Assembly (NCBI GenBank): GCA_963837755.1
Contig: CAWIOP010000001.1
Location: 372,001-436,000 of the forward strand
Reading direction: 5' to 3'
Source of the DNA: JADGHX01 sp963837755
GTDB taxonomy: Bacteria > Pseudomonadota > Gammaproteobacteria > Steroidobacterales > Steroidobacteraceae
Length of the DNA: 64,000 nucleotides
Part shown: piece by piece, positions 40,402-49,020 of the stretch
Position numbering within the stretch: position 1 is the first letter of the stretch
Layout of the letters: the number at the start of each line of letters is the position of its first letter
Notes under the pieces: model-generated
Told to the model about the DNA's origin: nothing
Seen by the model: only the letters and a program-made list of their open reading frames with translations
The model's database searches: none
Translations under genes and position numbers: made by a program

Positions 40402-40962
40402 TCACTCGACGGATGCGGCGGCCCGGCCCGCCGGGTCGGCCGTGATGTCGGCCCACCACGCAGGCAGGCCCGGCTGCCCATTGGGGAACGCGATGGGCGC
40501 CAACTCCGTCAGCGCCTGCGTATACACGGGCCGCTTGAAGTAAATGACTTCGCGCACGGGGTCCCAGTAAGGAGCCCAGCGCCACTGGTCGAATTCCGGC
40601 TCGCTGGTGCTATCGAAGGTGAACTGCACGTCTTCGCGCTTCACGCGCAACAGGAACCAGCGTTGCTTCTGCCCGATGCACACCGGGTGGCGATTGCGCC
40701 GGACGTAACGCTGCGGCAGGCGGTAGCGAATCCACTCGGCCGTACGGCCCATGAGCTCCACGTCTGCGCTGACGAGCCCCACTTCCTCATGTAGCTCGCG
40801 GTACAGCGCATCTTCGAGTTGCTCGCCGCGACGCATGCCACCTTGGGGAAATTGCCAGCCACGGCCGCCGGTGCGGCGACCGAGAAACACGTTACCGGCG
40901 CCGTGCATCAGGACCATGCCGACGTTTGCCCGGTAGCCGTCAGAGTCGATGACGTCGCTCAT
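40402..40962 (-). CDS. rppH: RNA pyrophosphohydrolase RppH
   Basis: A 186-residue Nudix hydrolase that removes pyrophosphate from mRNA 5' ends to trigger decay. The N-terminus DSDGYRANVGMVLM, the WQFPQGGMRRGE approach and the full Nudix box (GGMRRGE through ELHEEVGL) match RppH. The C-terminal WRWAPYWDPVREVIYFKRPVY block is also family-typical. A short variable tail follows. Divergent from btuC. Confidence 0.96.
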   Translation of the reverse strand: MSDVIDSDGYRANVGMVLMHGAGNVFLGRRTGGRGWQFPQGGMRRGEQLEDALYRELHEEVGLVSADVELMGRTAEWIRYRLPQRYVRRNRHPVCIGQKQRWFLLRVKREDVQFTFDSTSEPEFDQWRWAPYWDPVREVIYFKRPVYTQALTELAPIAFPNGQPGLPAWWADITADPAGRAAASVE

Positions 40963-41047
40963 GGGGTCCAGGGGGACGCGAACAATGCATACGGGGAGTC
41001 TGCCACAAGGTCGCGCGAGCCGTGCGATAGGCCGCTAAGCTCGTCCG

Positions 41048-42043
41048 ATGTCTCGCACAGTGTGGTTTGGACCAGGCTCGGCGCGGCGGCTGATCGCGCT
41101 GCTCATGCTGGCTGCCGCGGTTTTCGCCGCAGCGCTGCTCATTGGAACCTCTGGCATCACGTTGCACAGCGCCTTCGCGGCGCTCGGCGGCGCGGGCGAC
41201 GAGGCGGCGCGCAGCGTCATGCTGGAGGTGCGCCTGCCCCGCCTGCTCGCCGCGTTCGGGGTTGGCGGCCTGCTGGCCGTCGCCGGCGTGCTGCTCCAGG
41301 CGCTGTTTCGCAATCCGCTCGCAGACCCCTACGTGCTCGGCGTATCGGGCGGCGCCGCCGTAGGTGCATTGCTCGCGATGATCGTTGGCGCCTCGGTGGT
41401 AGTGGTCCAGTCGGGCGCGGTGGTCGGCGCGCTCGGCGCTGTGACCCTTGTGTATTTGCTGGCGCGAGGCGGCGGAACCGCCCGCCTCCTGCTCACAGGC
41501 GTGGTCATGGCCAGCGCTTCGGGCGCGTTCATCAGCGTGCTGCTTTCCGTGGCGGACTCATCCCGAGTGCGCAGCATGGTGTTCTGGCTGGCCGGCGACC
41601 TTGGCTGGGCGCCGAGCCCAACCACCAGTGTGATCGCGGCCGTTGCCGCCGTCGTCATAGCCGTGCTGCTGGCCAGGCCGCTGAACGTGCTCGCATCAGG
41701 CGAGATGCGCGCACGAAGCGTGGGGCTCGACGTGGAGGCATGGCGCACGCTCGTATTCATCGCGTGCGCGGCCATCACGGCCGTTGCCGTTGTCAGCGCG
41801 GGCACCGTGGGGTTCGTGGGCCTGATCACGCCCCATGCCGTGCGCCTGATGTTCCGGACAAGCGATCACCGCATCGTCGCGCCGGCAGCGGCCGTGCTGG
41901 GGGGCACGCTGCTCGCAGCGGCAGATCTGGTGGCGCGCACGGTGGCCGCACCACGCCAGTTGCCGGTGGGCGCCATCATGGCGCTCGTCGGAGCGCCACT
42001 CTTCATTGCGTTATTGCGCCATCGAAGCCGCGGTAGCGGCTGA
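41048..42043 (+). CDS. btuC: Iron/cobalamin ABC transporter permease (FecCD/BtuC family)
   Basis: A 331-residue multi-pass inner-membrane permease with about ten membrane helices. FecCD signatures: LEVRLPRLLAAFGVGG near the N-terminus and FRNPLADPYVLGVSGGAAVGA. The cytoplasmic L-loop GFVGLITPHAVRLMF contacts the ATPase. The likely ATPase (46043) and a cobalamin adenosyltransferase (47732) on the same strand suggest B12 rather than siderophore transport, but the sequence alone does not decide it. No periplasmic binding-protein gene is in the window. Convergent with the GGDEF gene, five bases apart. Confidence 0.87.
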   Translation: MSRTVWFGPGSARRLIALLMLAAAVFAAALLIGTSGITLHSAFAALGGAGDEAARSVMLEVRLPRLLAAFGVGGLLAVAGVLLQALFRNPLADPYVLGVSGGAAVGALLAMIVGASVVVVQSGAVVGALGAVTLVYLLARGGGTARLLLTGVVMASASGAFISVLLSVADSSRVRSMVFWLAGDLGWAPSPTTSVIAAVAAVVIAVLLARPLNVLASGEMRARSVGLDVEAWRTLVFIACAAITAVAVVSAGTVGFVGLITPHAVRLMFRTSDHRIVAPAAAVLGGTLLAAADLVARTVAAPRQLPVGAIMALVGAPLFIALLRHRSRGSG

Positions 42044-42048
42044 CAGCA

Positions 42049-43234
42049 TCAGGTGACGATGTTGCGTGAGACCGCGACCCGATTGCGGCCCGCGGACTTC
42101 GAGCTGTAGAGCGCCGCGTCCGCCTCGGCCATCAGGCGCTCGGCGAGCACCTTGTAGATCGCGCGTGTCGTGCCTGGGCTCCGCGACGGCCACGCCGATC
42201 GAGAGCGTGACTGTCTCCTGCCTTTCCGCGTCGATCTGGATGGGCGTGCCCCGCACGGAGTCGAGCACGCGCTGGGCCACGCGCTCGCCGTCCTTCAGAT
42301 TGCCCTGAGGCAGCACGATGGCGAACTCGTCGCCACCGAAACGAGCGCCGATATCGCTGACCCGCATCTCCGCATCGATGCGCCTGCGCCACTTCGCGCA
42401 GCACGGCGTCGCCAGCCGAGGTGGCCGTTCTTGTCATTGATGCGCTTGAAGTGATCGACGTCGATCATCAGGCACGCGATCGGCTGCCGGAACCGCTGCG
42501 CGCGCGCCAGCTCTTCGCGCAGGCGCGCGTTCAGGTAGCGGCGGTTGTGAAAGCCGGTGAGAAAATCCGTGAGCCCGCTGCGCAGCAGGCGCGCGCGGTT
42601 TGCCGCGTTCTCGATGCACAGCGCGGCCACCATGCCGAGGTGCGCGAGGAAGTCGCTGGCGAGCTCGGCGTTGAAGCGGCCGGGGTCGTAGCTGCCGAAG
42701 ATGAGCACGCCGTCGAGCTGGTCGTTCCGGCGCAGCGGAATGAGCGCGAGGCTGCCCACACGAGTGAGGCCCGAGCAGACAATATGCGTGCTCCGCAGGG
42801 TTGAAAGCACCGAGCCAGGGCTGGTCCAGGCGAGCGAGCTGCGGCAGCAGGGCTGCAGTGCGAATCGGTGAACTGTACCTGCGGCAGTTTCTCGAGGATG
42901 GCAGCGTCGTCCCACAGAAGATGGCGCAGCTCGTACTGCGGGTCGTCCAGCGTCAGGGTGACGAGATCGAGCTGGTAAGAGCGGCGCAGCCCGTGGATCA
43001 GCCGCTCGAACAGCTGAGGCAAGGAGCTGGCGCGCAACAGCTCGAGCTCGCGCTCCTGCGTCTTGCGCAGCACCGAATCGTTGCGGCCGCGTGTTCCTTG
43101 AGCTCCGCGAGGTGCGCGGTGAGCTTGCGGTTCTCGGCGAGCAGATCGTCCGCCCGTCCGGCAAGCGCGCGTGAGCGCGCTGCTGCGCTCGTGTCTGAAT
43201 GCGACCGGCCTGAATAGGGTCGAGAAGGCGCCAT
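42049..43234 (-). pseudogene. DUF484/GAF-like + GGDEF diguanylate cyclase, six frameshifts
   Basis: The reconstructed protein is about 393 residues. An N-terminal helix (LLAENRKLTAHLAELKEHA), a GAF-like sensor (RASSLPQLFERLIHGLRRSYQ ... LIPLRRNDQLDGVLIFGS) and a GGDEF domain (DFLTGFHNRRYL, MIDVDHFKRIND, RFGGDEFAIVL). Breaks occur near 43087 (one base missing) and near 42857, 42765, 42414, 42385 and 42164 (one extra base each). Each repair joins family-typical sequence, and the whole then reads to a stop at 42049. The active site GGDEF is intact. These are probably sequence errors, as in the neighbouring genes. Confidence 0.8.
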
Positions 43235-43267
43235 CGAACATCCATCCCCAAAGCGGTGCTCAGCACG

Positions 43268-44395
43268 TCAGGCGCGCCGTTCGGTCACGCTCCGACGGTC
43301 TTCGAGATAATCCCGCCCGCGGCGCATGAGGGCAATGAACGCATCGTGATCCTGCGACAGGATCGCCGTGCGGATGCGCTCCACCGCCTTCGCCAGCGCT
43401 TCCAGCGACTCGCGCGCCGTAGTCGTTCAGGCTCTGGATCTCGTAGTACAGCTCCGGGCTCTCCTGCGCCACGCGCGTCGCCACGTCGAGCTGCGAATCG
43501 AATGTGGTGCTCGACGAGCTTCGCCAGCCGCGGCGCCGCCTCGCCGCTTTCGGCCAGCGCGGTGAAGAACGCGATGTTCAGCGCGTGCGACAGGCCGAGC
43601 ACGTAGGCGATGAGGCGGTCGTGCTCGTCGAGGCTCATCACCACCTGCTCCGCCATGGTGGGGGCGAACAGCTCGCGCGCCGTCTCCAGCGCCTCGGCAT
43701 GGCCCAGGTCGACGAAAATCACGTGGCGGCCGGAGAGCAGCTCGGTGTCGGGCCCGAACATCGGGTGCACCGAGGTGACCCGCACGCCGTGCGATTTCAG
43801 CGCGATGAGCCCGGCGCGCAGCGGGCGACTTGAGCGAGCCGACGTCGAAGATCACTCCGGGCGGGCGGCGCAGGGCGAGGTCGCGCAGGATGGCGTCCGT
43901 CACGCCGAGCGGCGTGGCGCAGCACGATGAAGTCGTGCGTGAGATCGGTCTGGCGCCAGTCCGCCACTGCGGGAAGCCGGCGGGCGCGCCGCTGGGGTCG
44001 GCCACTTCCACGGCAAAGCCCTGCGAGGCCAGGAACTCGACGAACCACCGGCCCATCTTGCCCGCGCCGCCGATGACCAGCGCGCGCCGGCCGCCGCCCG
44101 TGCCCTGTGGCCACCACGCTCAGCCTGTTCCTGCGTGGTGAGGGAGGAGCGGATCAGCAGGCGCATGAGCTCTTCGGCCAGCTCCGGCGACACGCCGCAG
44201 CTCGCTCGCCTTGGTGCGGGCCGCGAGGATGACTTCGCGTTCGCGCTCGTAGTCGCGCGTGGCGCGGCCGGTGCCGCGCTTCACGCGCGCGACCTCGCCG
44301 CTCAGGCGCTTGCGCTCGGCCACCAGGGCGAGCAGCTCATCGTCGATACCGTCGATGCGACGGCGCAGGTCGTCCAGGGATACGTCGTCGCTCAT
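43268..44395 (-). pseudogene. tyrA: Chorismate mutase / prephenate dehydrogenase (TyrA), eight frameshifts
   Basis: The bifunctional T-protein of tyrosine synthesis: chorismate mutase plus NAD-dependent prephenate dehydrogenase. The reconstructed length is about 373 residues, the same as E. coli TyrA. The mutase domain is LRRRIDGIDDELLALVAERK, the NAD loop ALVIGGAGKMGRWFV, and the dehydrogenase part has SVHPMFGPD and the distal GLSHALNIAFFTALAESG. Breaks lie near 44199, 44122, 44106, 43972, 43924, 43823, 43502 and 43434. All but 43972 are single-base insertions. So many breaks in a core biosynthetic gene with preserved residues argue for sequence error. Confidence 0.82.
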
Positions 44396-44599
44396 CGGTG
44401 CAGGCTCGCGTGGCAGACAGGGCCTGCCTTTCTATCGGCCTGCCGGCAGCGCCGCAAGTGCGGGCGGGCATCGAGCCTGGAATGGGGTGGGTGGGGGCGG
44501 TTCCGGCGACCTGCATCCGCCTCCGCGGTGTCGGCCCGCGGCTACACCGGCATGCGGCTCCCATGCGCGGGCGAGGCGGACCCTCTACCATTGCACGCC

Positions 44600-45262
44600 A
44601 TGTCCAAGCACACGCCGCCTCGTTCCGAGATGCTTCCAGAACCCCTGCCACCCGAGCCGCTGACCCTGGCGGCCGCCTGGCTCGCGCAGGCCTGCGGCAC
44701 CAGCACCAGCCGAATCCGAATGCCATGGTGCTGGCCACCGCTACGCCGGAAGGGCACCCGTCGGCCCGCGTGGTGCTGTGCAAGGAGATCGTGCCCGAGC
44801 CCGGCTTCGTCGTCTTCTACACGAACTACCTTTCCCGCAAGGGACGCGAGATGGGGGAGAACCCGCGCGCGGCCGTCGTCATTCATTGGGACCATCTGCA
44901 CCGGCAGGTGCGGGTGGAAGGGCGCATCGTCAGAGCGCCGGAATCCGACAGCGACGCCTACTTCGCTTCGCGTGCGCTGGAAAGCCGGGTGGGCGCGTGG
45001 GCCAGTAAGCAAAGCGAGCCCGTGGCCTCACGCCAGGCGCTGCTCGACGCGGTGGCGGGTGCCGGCAAGCGCTTCAGCGGCGGCAGAGGTGCCGCGCCCC
45101 CCGCACTGGGGCGGCTATCGCCTCTGGGCTGAGGCCGTGGAGCTGTGGGTGGAAGGCAATGCGCGCATCCACGACCGCGCACGCTGGACTCGCACGCTCA
45201 CGCCGAAGGGCACCAGCGACTTCGACGCCAGCCCCTGGGTCGCGACCCGCCTGCAACCCTGA
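44600..45262 (+). pseudogene. pdxH: Pyridoxamine 5'-phosphate oxidase, two frameshifts
   Basis: FMN enzyme that makes pyridoxal 5'-phosphate from pyridox(am)ine phosphate. The reconstructed length is 220 residues. Conserved blocks: PNAMVLATATPEGHPSARVV, FYTNYLSRKGREM, NPRAAVVIHWDHLHRQVR, and the terminal PRPPHWGGYRLW with FWVEG-type sequence (ELWVEGNARIHDR). One base seems missing near 44698 and one extra base is present near 45085; together they cancel. The protein is otherwise normal. Start at 44600 (MSKHTPP). Confidence 0.85.
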
Positions 45263-45271
45263 TCCACGCAC

Positions 45272-46046
45272 GTGTGGAAGATCATCCGGGTCACTGTGCT
45301 GCTACTGGTGCTGTTCGGCGTGGCGGCAACCACGTGGCTCGACCGCATCAGCACCACGAGCTGGGACAACACGTTGTGGGTGGGCATCTTTCCGATGAAC
45401 GGCGACGGCAGCGCGGCGGCAGATCGCTACGTACGCACTCTCACGGTGGAAGATTTCGCCAGCCTCGAGACCTTCTTCGCACAGCAAGCCGCGCGCTACG
45501 GCGTGAAAGTGACGCGCCCGGTCCGGGTGGATCTCTACCCTTCGTCACGTGAGCTGCCACCGGCGCTCCCACGCAACGCCGAATGCCGTTCAGGCGGCGT
45601 GGTGGAGCTTGAAAATGCGCTGGTTTGCGCGCAGCGCGGCCAAAGTGCCGGGGCGCGCGCCGTCGCACATTCGCATCTTCGTGCTCTACCACGACCCGGC
45701 CGTGACCGAGACGGTGCCTCACTCGGCCGGGCTGCAGAAAGGCCTCGTCGGCGTTGTCCACGCGTTCGCGACTGAGCGCATGGCGGGCTCGAACAACATC
45801 GTGATTGCCCACGAGACGCTGCACACCGTCGGTGCCACGGACAAGTACGACATCGTCACAGGCGTGCCGAGCTACCCCGCCGGCTTCGCCGAGCCAGGCC
45901 GCGTGCCGCGCTTTCCGCAGCGTTATGCGGAGATCATGGCGGGCCAGCGGGCGCTTTCGGAAGCCGAGCAGGAAATGCCCGAACGCCTGAGCGAAGTGCT
46001 CGTGGGTGCCCAAACGGCCGCGGAGATCGGGTGGACGCGCAAATGA
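45272..46046 (+). pseudogene. Putative secreted/membrane zinc metallopeptidase, one frameshift
   Basis: About 257 residues once an extra base near 45581 is removed. An N-terminal membrane anchor (VTVLLLVLFGVAATTWL) precedes a conserved body: TLWVGIFPMNGDG, FVLYHDP, then SNNIVIAHETLHTVGATDKYD with an HExxH zinc motif near residue 180, and RYAEIMAGQ. I recall a conserved uncharacterised family like this in proteobacteria but no named function. A GTG start at 45272 lies nine bases after pdxH. The stop overlaps the ATPase start as ATGA. Catalysis is inferred from HETLH. Confidence 0.72.
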
Positions 46047-46840
46047 ATCGCGACCACCGCGCGCCTGCCGCCAGCGCTGCCGGCCTCACCGCGCGTTCGC
46101 TCGGAATTGCCGCCGGCACGCGCCAGCTGGTGACGGAGCTCTCCGTCGATTTTCGCGCGGGCGAGCTCACCGCAATTCTCGGCCGCAACGGCAGTGGCAA
46201 GACACTCACGCTCCACACGCTCGCCGGCCTGCGCCGCCCGCAGCAAGGCGTGGTTCGCATGGATGGCACGTCGCTCGACCAGATGAGGCGCCGCGCCATA
46301 GCGCGCCGTCTTGGCCTGCTGATGCAGGATCTCGAAGAATCGTTCACCACCACCGCGCTCGAAGCGGTGCTCATCGGCCGCCATCCGCACCTGGCGACGT
46401 GGCAATGGGAAAGCGCGGATGACGAGCGCATTGCGCGCGACGCCCTCGAGCAGGTGAACATGCTGGAGCTTGCCAGCCGCACCACGGATCACCTGTCCGG
46501 CGGCGAGCGCCGGCGAGTGGCCATCGCGTCGCTGCTCGCCCAGGCGCCGCAAGTGTTCCTGCTCGACGAGCCCACCAATCATCTGGACCCGCACCATCAG
46601 CTTGCCGTGCTGCAGTTGTTCCGGCAGCAGGCGAACGAAGGCCGCACGGTCATCGCCACGCTGCACGACCCGACGCTCGCGGCACGCTTCGCCGACCGGG
46701 TGATCCTGCTGTTCGGCGATGGCCGCTGGACGAGCGGCCCGACGCGCGAAGCGCTCACCGCCGAGGCGCTGAGCCAGCTCTACCTCACGCCGATGGTGGA
46801 GATTTCCGCCGACCAGCGGCGGGCGTTCGTGAACGCCTAG
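46043..46840 (+). CDS. btuD: ABC transporter ATPase, BtuD/FecE-like
   Basis: A 265-residue ATPase with Walker A LGRNGSGKTLTLH, Q-loop LLMQD, signature LSGGERRRVAIA, Walker B VFLLDEPTNHLD and H-loop TLHDPT. It is of the cobalamin/iron family and should energise the permease encoded at 41048, about 4 kb upstream on the same strand. The ATG at 46043 overlaps the metallopeptidase stop; a GTG at 46031 is also possible. Separation from its permease gene is unusual. Confidence 0.88.
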   Translation: MNRDHRAPAASAAGLTARSLGIAAGTRQLVTELSVDFRAGELTAILGRNGSGKTLTLHTLAGLRRPQQGVVRMDGTSLDQMRRRAIARRLGLLMQDLEESFTTTALEAVLIGRHPHLATWQWESADDERIARDALEQVNMLELASRTTDHLSGGERRRVAIASLLAQAPQVFLLDEPTNHLDPHHQLAVLQLFRQQANEGRTVIATLHDPTLAARFADRVILLFGDGRWTSGPTREALTAEALSQLYLTPMVEISADQRRAFVNA

Positions 46841-46927
46841 TCCTTCTGCACAGAGAATCTGACCGGATCAGGATTTCGGGACGTGGCGCCATCGCCTGCG
46901 AACGCGCTTCTCCGCAGGGCTCGCGCG

Positions 46928-47692
46928 CTAAACGCGCAACGCCTCGCCGATGGGCCCATGCAGCGGGCCGTTCGTGGCGAGCACGCTCGTGGTGGCAAGG
47001 CCGACCTCCCCGCCCTGCAGGTCCGTGAACGTGCCACCGGCTTCGCGCACGATGACCGTGAGCGCCGCGATGTCGAGAATGTTCACGTCCGACTCGATGA
47101 CGACATCGAGCGAGCCGCGCGCAAGCAGGTGGTAGTGCACGAAGTCGCCATAGCCGCGGATGCGATTGATGCGCCCGATGAGCTCCCCGAACTTCGCCCA
47201 TTGCGGCGAGCGCGCGAGCGTCTTGAGATTGCCGGTGGAGACGACGGCGCCCGACAGCTCCGCGACCTTGCTCACCTTGATGCGCCGGCCGTTCAGGAAC
47301 GCGCCGTCACCTTCTTCCGCCCACGCGAGCTCCCCATACGCCGGCGCGCTCGACACGCCGAGCACCAGCCGGCCGTCGCGCATGAGGGCAATCTGCGTGG
47401 AGAAGAACGGGCACTCGCGCACGAACGACTTGGTGCCATCGATAGGGTCGACCAGCCAGAGGCTCTCCGCGTCGAGCGCGTGCTGGCCCGTCTCCTCGCC
47501 GTAGAACCCATAGCCCGGGAACCGCTTGCTCAGGATCTCGCGGATCGCCTCTTCCGCGCGCACGTCGGCCTCGGTGACCGGGGACGCATCGGCCTTGGTG
47601 TGCACGGCGAGGTTGCGTTGATACATGGAGCGGATGATGGCGGCCGCCGCTTCCGCAGCATCGAGCGCAGCCTGGAGCTCTTTCGAATTCAC
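46928..47692 (-). CDS. Inositol monophosphatase family phosphatase, HisN-like
   Basis: A 254-residue lithium-sensitive-type phosphatase. Metal-binding motifs: YGEETG (Glu), WLVDPIDGTKSF (DPxDGT) and NILDIAALTVIVREAGG (a variant of WDxAA). The overall sequence (ALDAAEAAAAIIR, PFFSTQIALM) resembles HisN-type histidinol-phosphatases, though inositol phosphatase or bisphosphate nucleotidase activity cannot be excluded. GTG start at 47692. Divergent from the adenosyltransferase gene, 39 bases away. Confidence 0.88.
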   Translation of the reverse strand: MNSKELQAALDAAEAAAAIIRSMYQRNLAVHTKADASPVTEADVRAEEAIREILSKRFPGYGFYGEETGQHALDAESLWLVDPIDGTKSFVRECPFFSTQIALMRDGRLVLGVSSAPAYGELAWAEEGDGAFLNGRRIKVSKVAELSGAVVSTGNLKTLARSPQWAKFGELIGRINRIRGYGDFVHYHLLARGSLDVVIESDVNILDIAALTVIVREAGGTFTDLQGGEVGLATTSVLATNGPLHGPIGEALRV

Positions 47693-47731
47693 TCTGGCGT
47701 TTCCTTTGACGAGCGTGCGAATCTACCGCGA

Positions 47732-48292
47732 ATGGGAAACCGGCTCAGCAAAATCTACACGCGCACGGGCGACGACGGCACCACCGGCCTCGGCGACGGC
47801 ACCCGCGTGCGCAAGGACGACGCCCGCGTCGAGGCCTATGGCACGGCAGACGAGCTGAACAGCGCCATCGGCGTGCTGCTCGCGGTGCCGGGCCTGCCGG
47901 CCCCGGTGGCCGAGTGCCTCACCGAAGTCCAGCATGAGCTCTTCGACCTTGGCGGCGAGCTGTGCATCCCCGGCCACCGCGTCATCCAGGGCACACACGT
48001 CACGCGCCTCGAGAACGCCCTCGATGCGTTCAACGACGCCCTGCCGCCGCTCAAGGAATTCATCCTTCCCGGTGGCGGCCCTGGCGCGGCTGCGTGCCAT
48101 CTCGCGCGCGCCATCGCGCGCCGCGCCGAGCGACGCGTATGGACCCTGGCCGCAGGCGAAGCGGTTGCCCCGGAAGTGCCGCAATACCTGAACCGCCTGT
48201 CCGACCTGCTGTTCGTGCTCGCGCGCGTGCTCGCGCGCCATGAGAGCGGCACCGAAGTGCTCTGGCGGCACAACCGAAGGAAGCCTGGTTAG
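47732..48292 (+). CDS. Cob(I)alamin adenosyltransferase, PduO type
   Basis: A 186-residue enzyme that transfers adenosyl from ATP to cob(I)alamin. PduO-type motifs: KIYTRTGDDGTTGLGDGTRV (ATP loop), VEAYGTADELNSAIG, FILPGGGPGAAACHLARAIARRAERRV and YLNRLSDLLFVLAR. Completes a set with the transporter genes upstream for B12 uptake and activation. Its stop abuts that of ampD with no bases between. Confidence 0.95.
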   Translation: MGNRLSKIYTRTGDDGTTGLGDGTRVRKDDARVEAYGTADELNSAIGVLLAVPGLPAPVAECLTEVQHELFDLGGELCIPGHRVIQGTHVTRLENALDAFNDALPPLKEFILPGGGPGAAACHLARAIARRAERRVWTLAAGEAVAPEVPQYLNRLSDLLFVLARVLARHESGTEVLWRHNRRKPG

Positions 48293-48865
48293 CTAGAGGG
48301 CGGATCGCAGACGCGGCCAGTCGAACGACTCGCCCGGGTCGGTCTTTCGTCCGGGCGCCACATCGCAGTGACCCACCACGTGCTCGCGACTCAGTGACGG
48401 GTAAGCGATCAGCAGCGCCTTGATCAGTGCGGCCAGGCTGTCGTACTGCGCAGCTTCGTAGGGCACTTCATCGGTGCCTTCCAGCTCGATGCCGACCGAG
48501 AAGTCGTTGCACGCGCCGCGCCCGCAATATTCCGACTTCCCCGCGTGCCACGCCCGCTCGCCAAACGGCACGTATTGCACGATCTGCCCGTCCCGCCGTA
48601 TCAGCACGTGTGCCGACACACACGCCGCCGCGATCTCACGGAAGAATGGATGCGCGTCCGGCGGCAGATGGCCCGTGAACAGCCGGTCGATCCACGGCCC
48701 GCCAAACTCCCCGGGTGGCAGGCTGATGCCGTGAACGACGATGAGATCGGGCGTGACGCCCGCTGGCCGCGAATCGTAATGAGACGACAGCACCTGCCGT
48801 ACAGACAGCACGAGCCCGGTAGCGGGATCCACACGCAGCGGTGGCGATGAACGGATGATTGACAT
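48293..48865 (-). CDS. ampD: 1,6-anhydro-N-acetylmuramyl-L-alanine amidase AmpD
   Basis: A 190-residue cytoplasmic zinc amidase that recycles peptidoglycan fragments and so keeps AmpC-type beta-lactamase regulators quiet. Zinc ligands are in IVVHGISLPPGEFGG and in HCDVAPGRKTDPG, with the substrate region YCGRGACNDFSVGIELEG. Length and N-terminus match AmpD. Convergent with the adenosyltransferase gene. No ampC or ampR is in the window. Confidence 0.95.
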   Translation of the reverse strand: MSIIRSSPPLRVDPATGLVLSVRQVLSSHYDSRPAGVTPDLIVVHGISLPPGEFGGPWIDRLFTGHLPPDAHPFFREIAAACVSAHVLIRRDGQIVQYVPFGERAWHAGKSEYCGRGACNDFSVGIELEGTDEVPYEAAQYDSLAALIKALLIAYPSLSREHVVGHCDVAPGRKTDPGESFDWPRLRSAL

Positions 48866-49020
48866 GGTTTCGAGGCAGCGCCCAGGCGCCGCGGGCAGGA
48901 CCAGAGCGCCGCCGGATCATGCCACAATGTCGCGCATTGACGCTGCGCACGCGGCTGCGCAATCCGCGGCACACGCCGCCGCCGCTGTGTACGCGGTTAC
49001 ACCCGTCCCGGAATCCATCG

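Noticed and set aside
40963..41047. A cobalamin riboswitch before btuC
   Set aside because: The gap to the divergent rppH gene is only 85 bases, too short for this riboswitch class, and no B12-box-like motif was seen.
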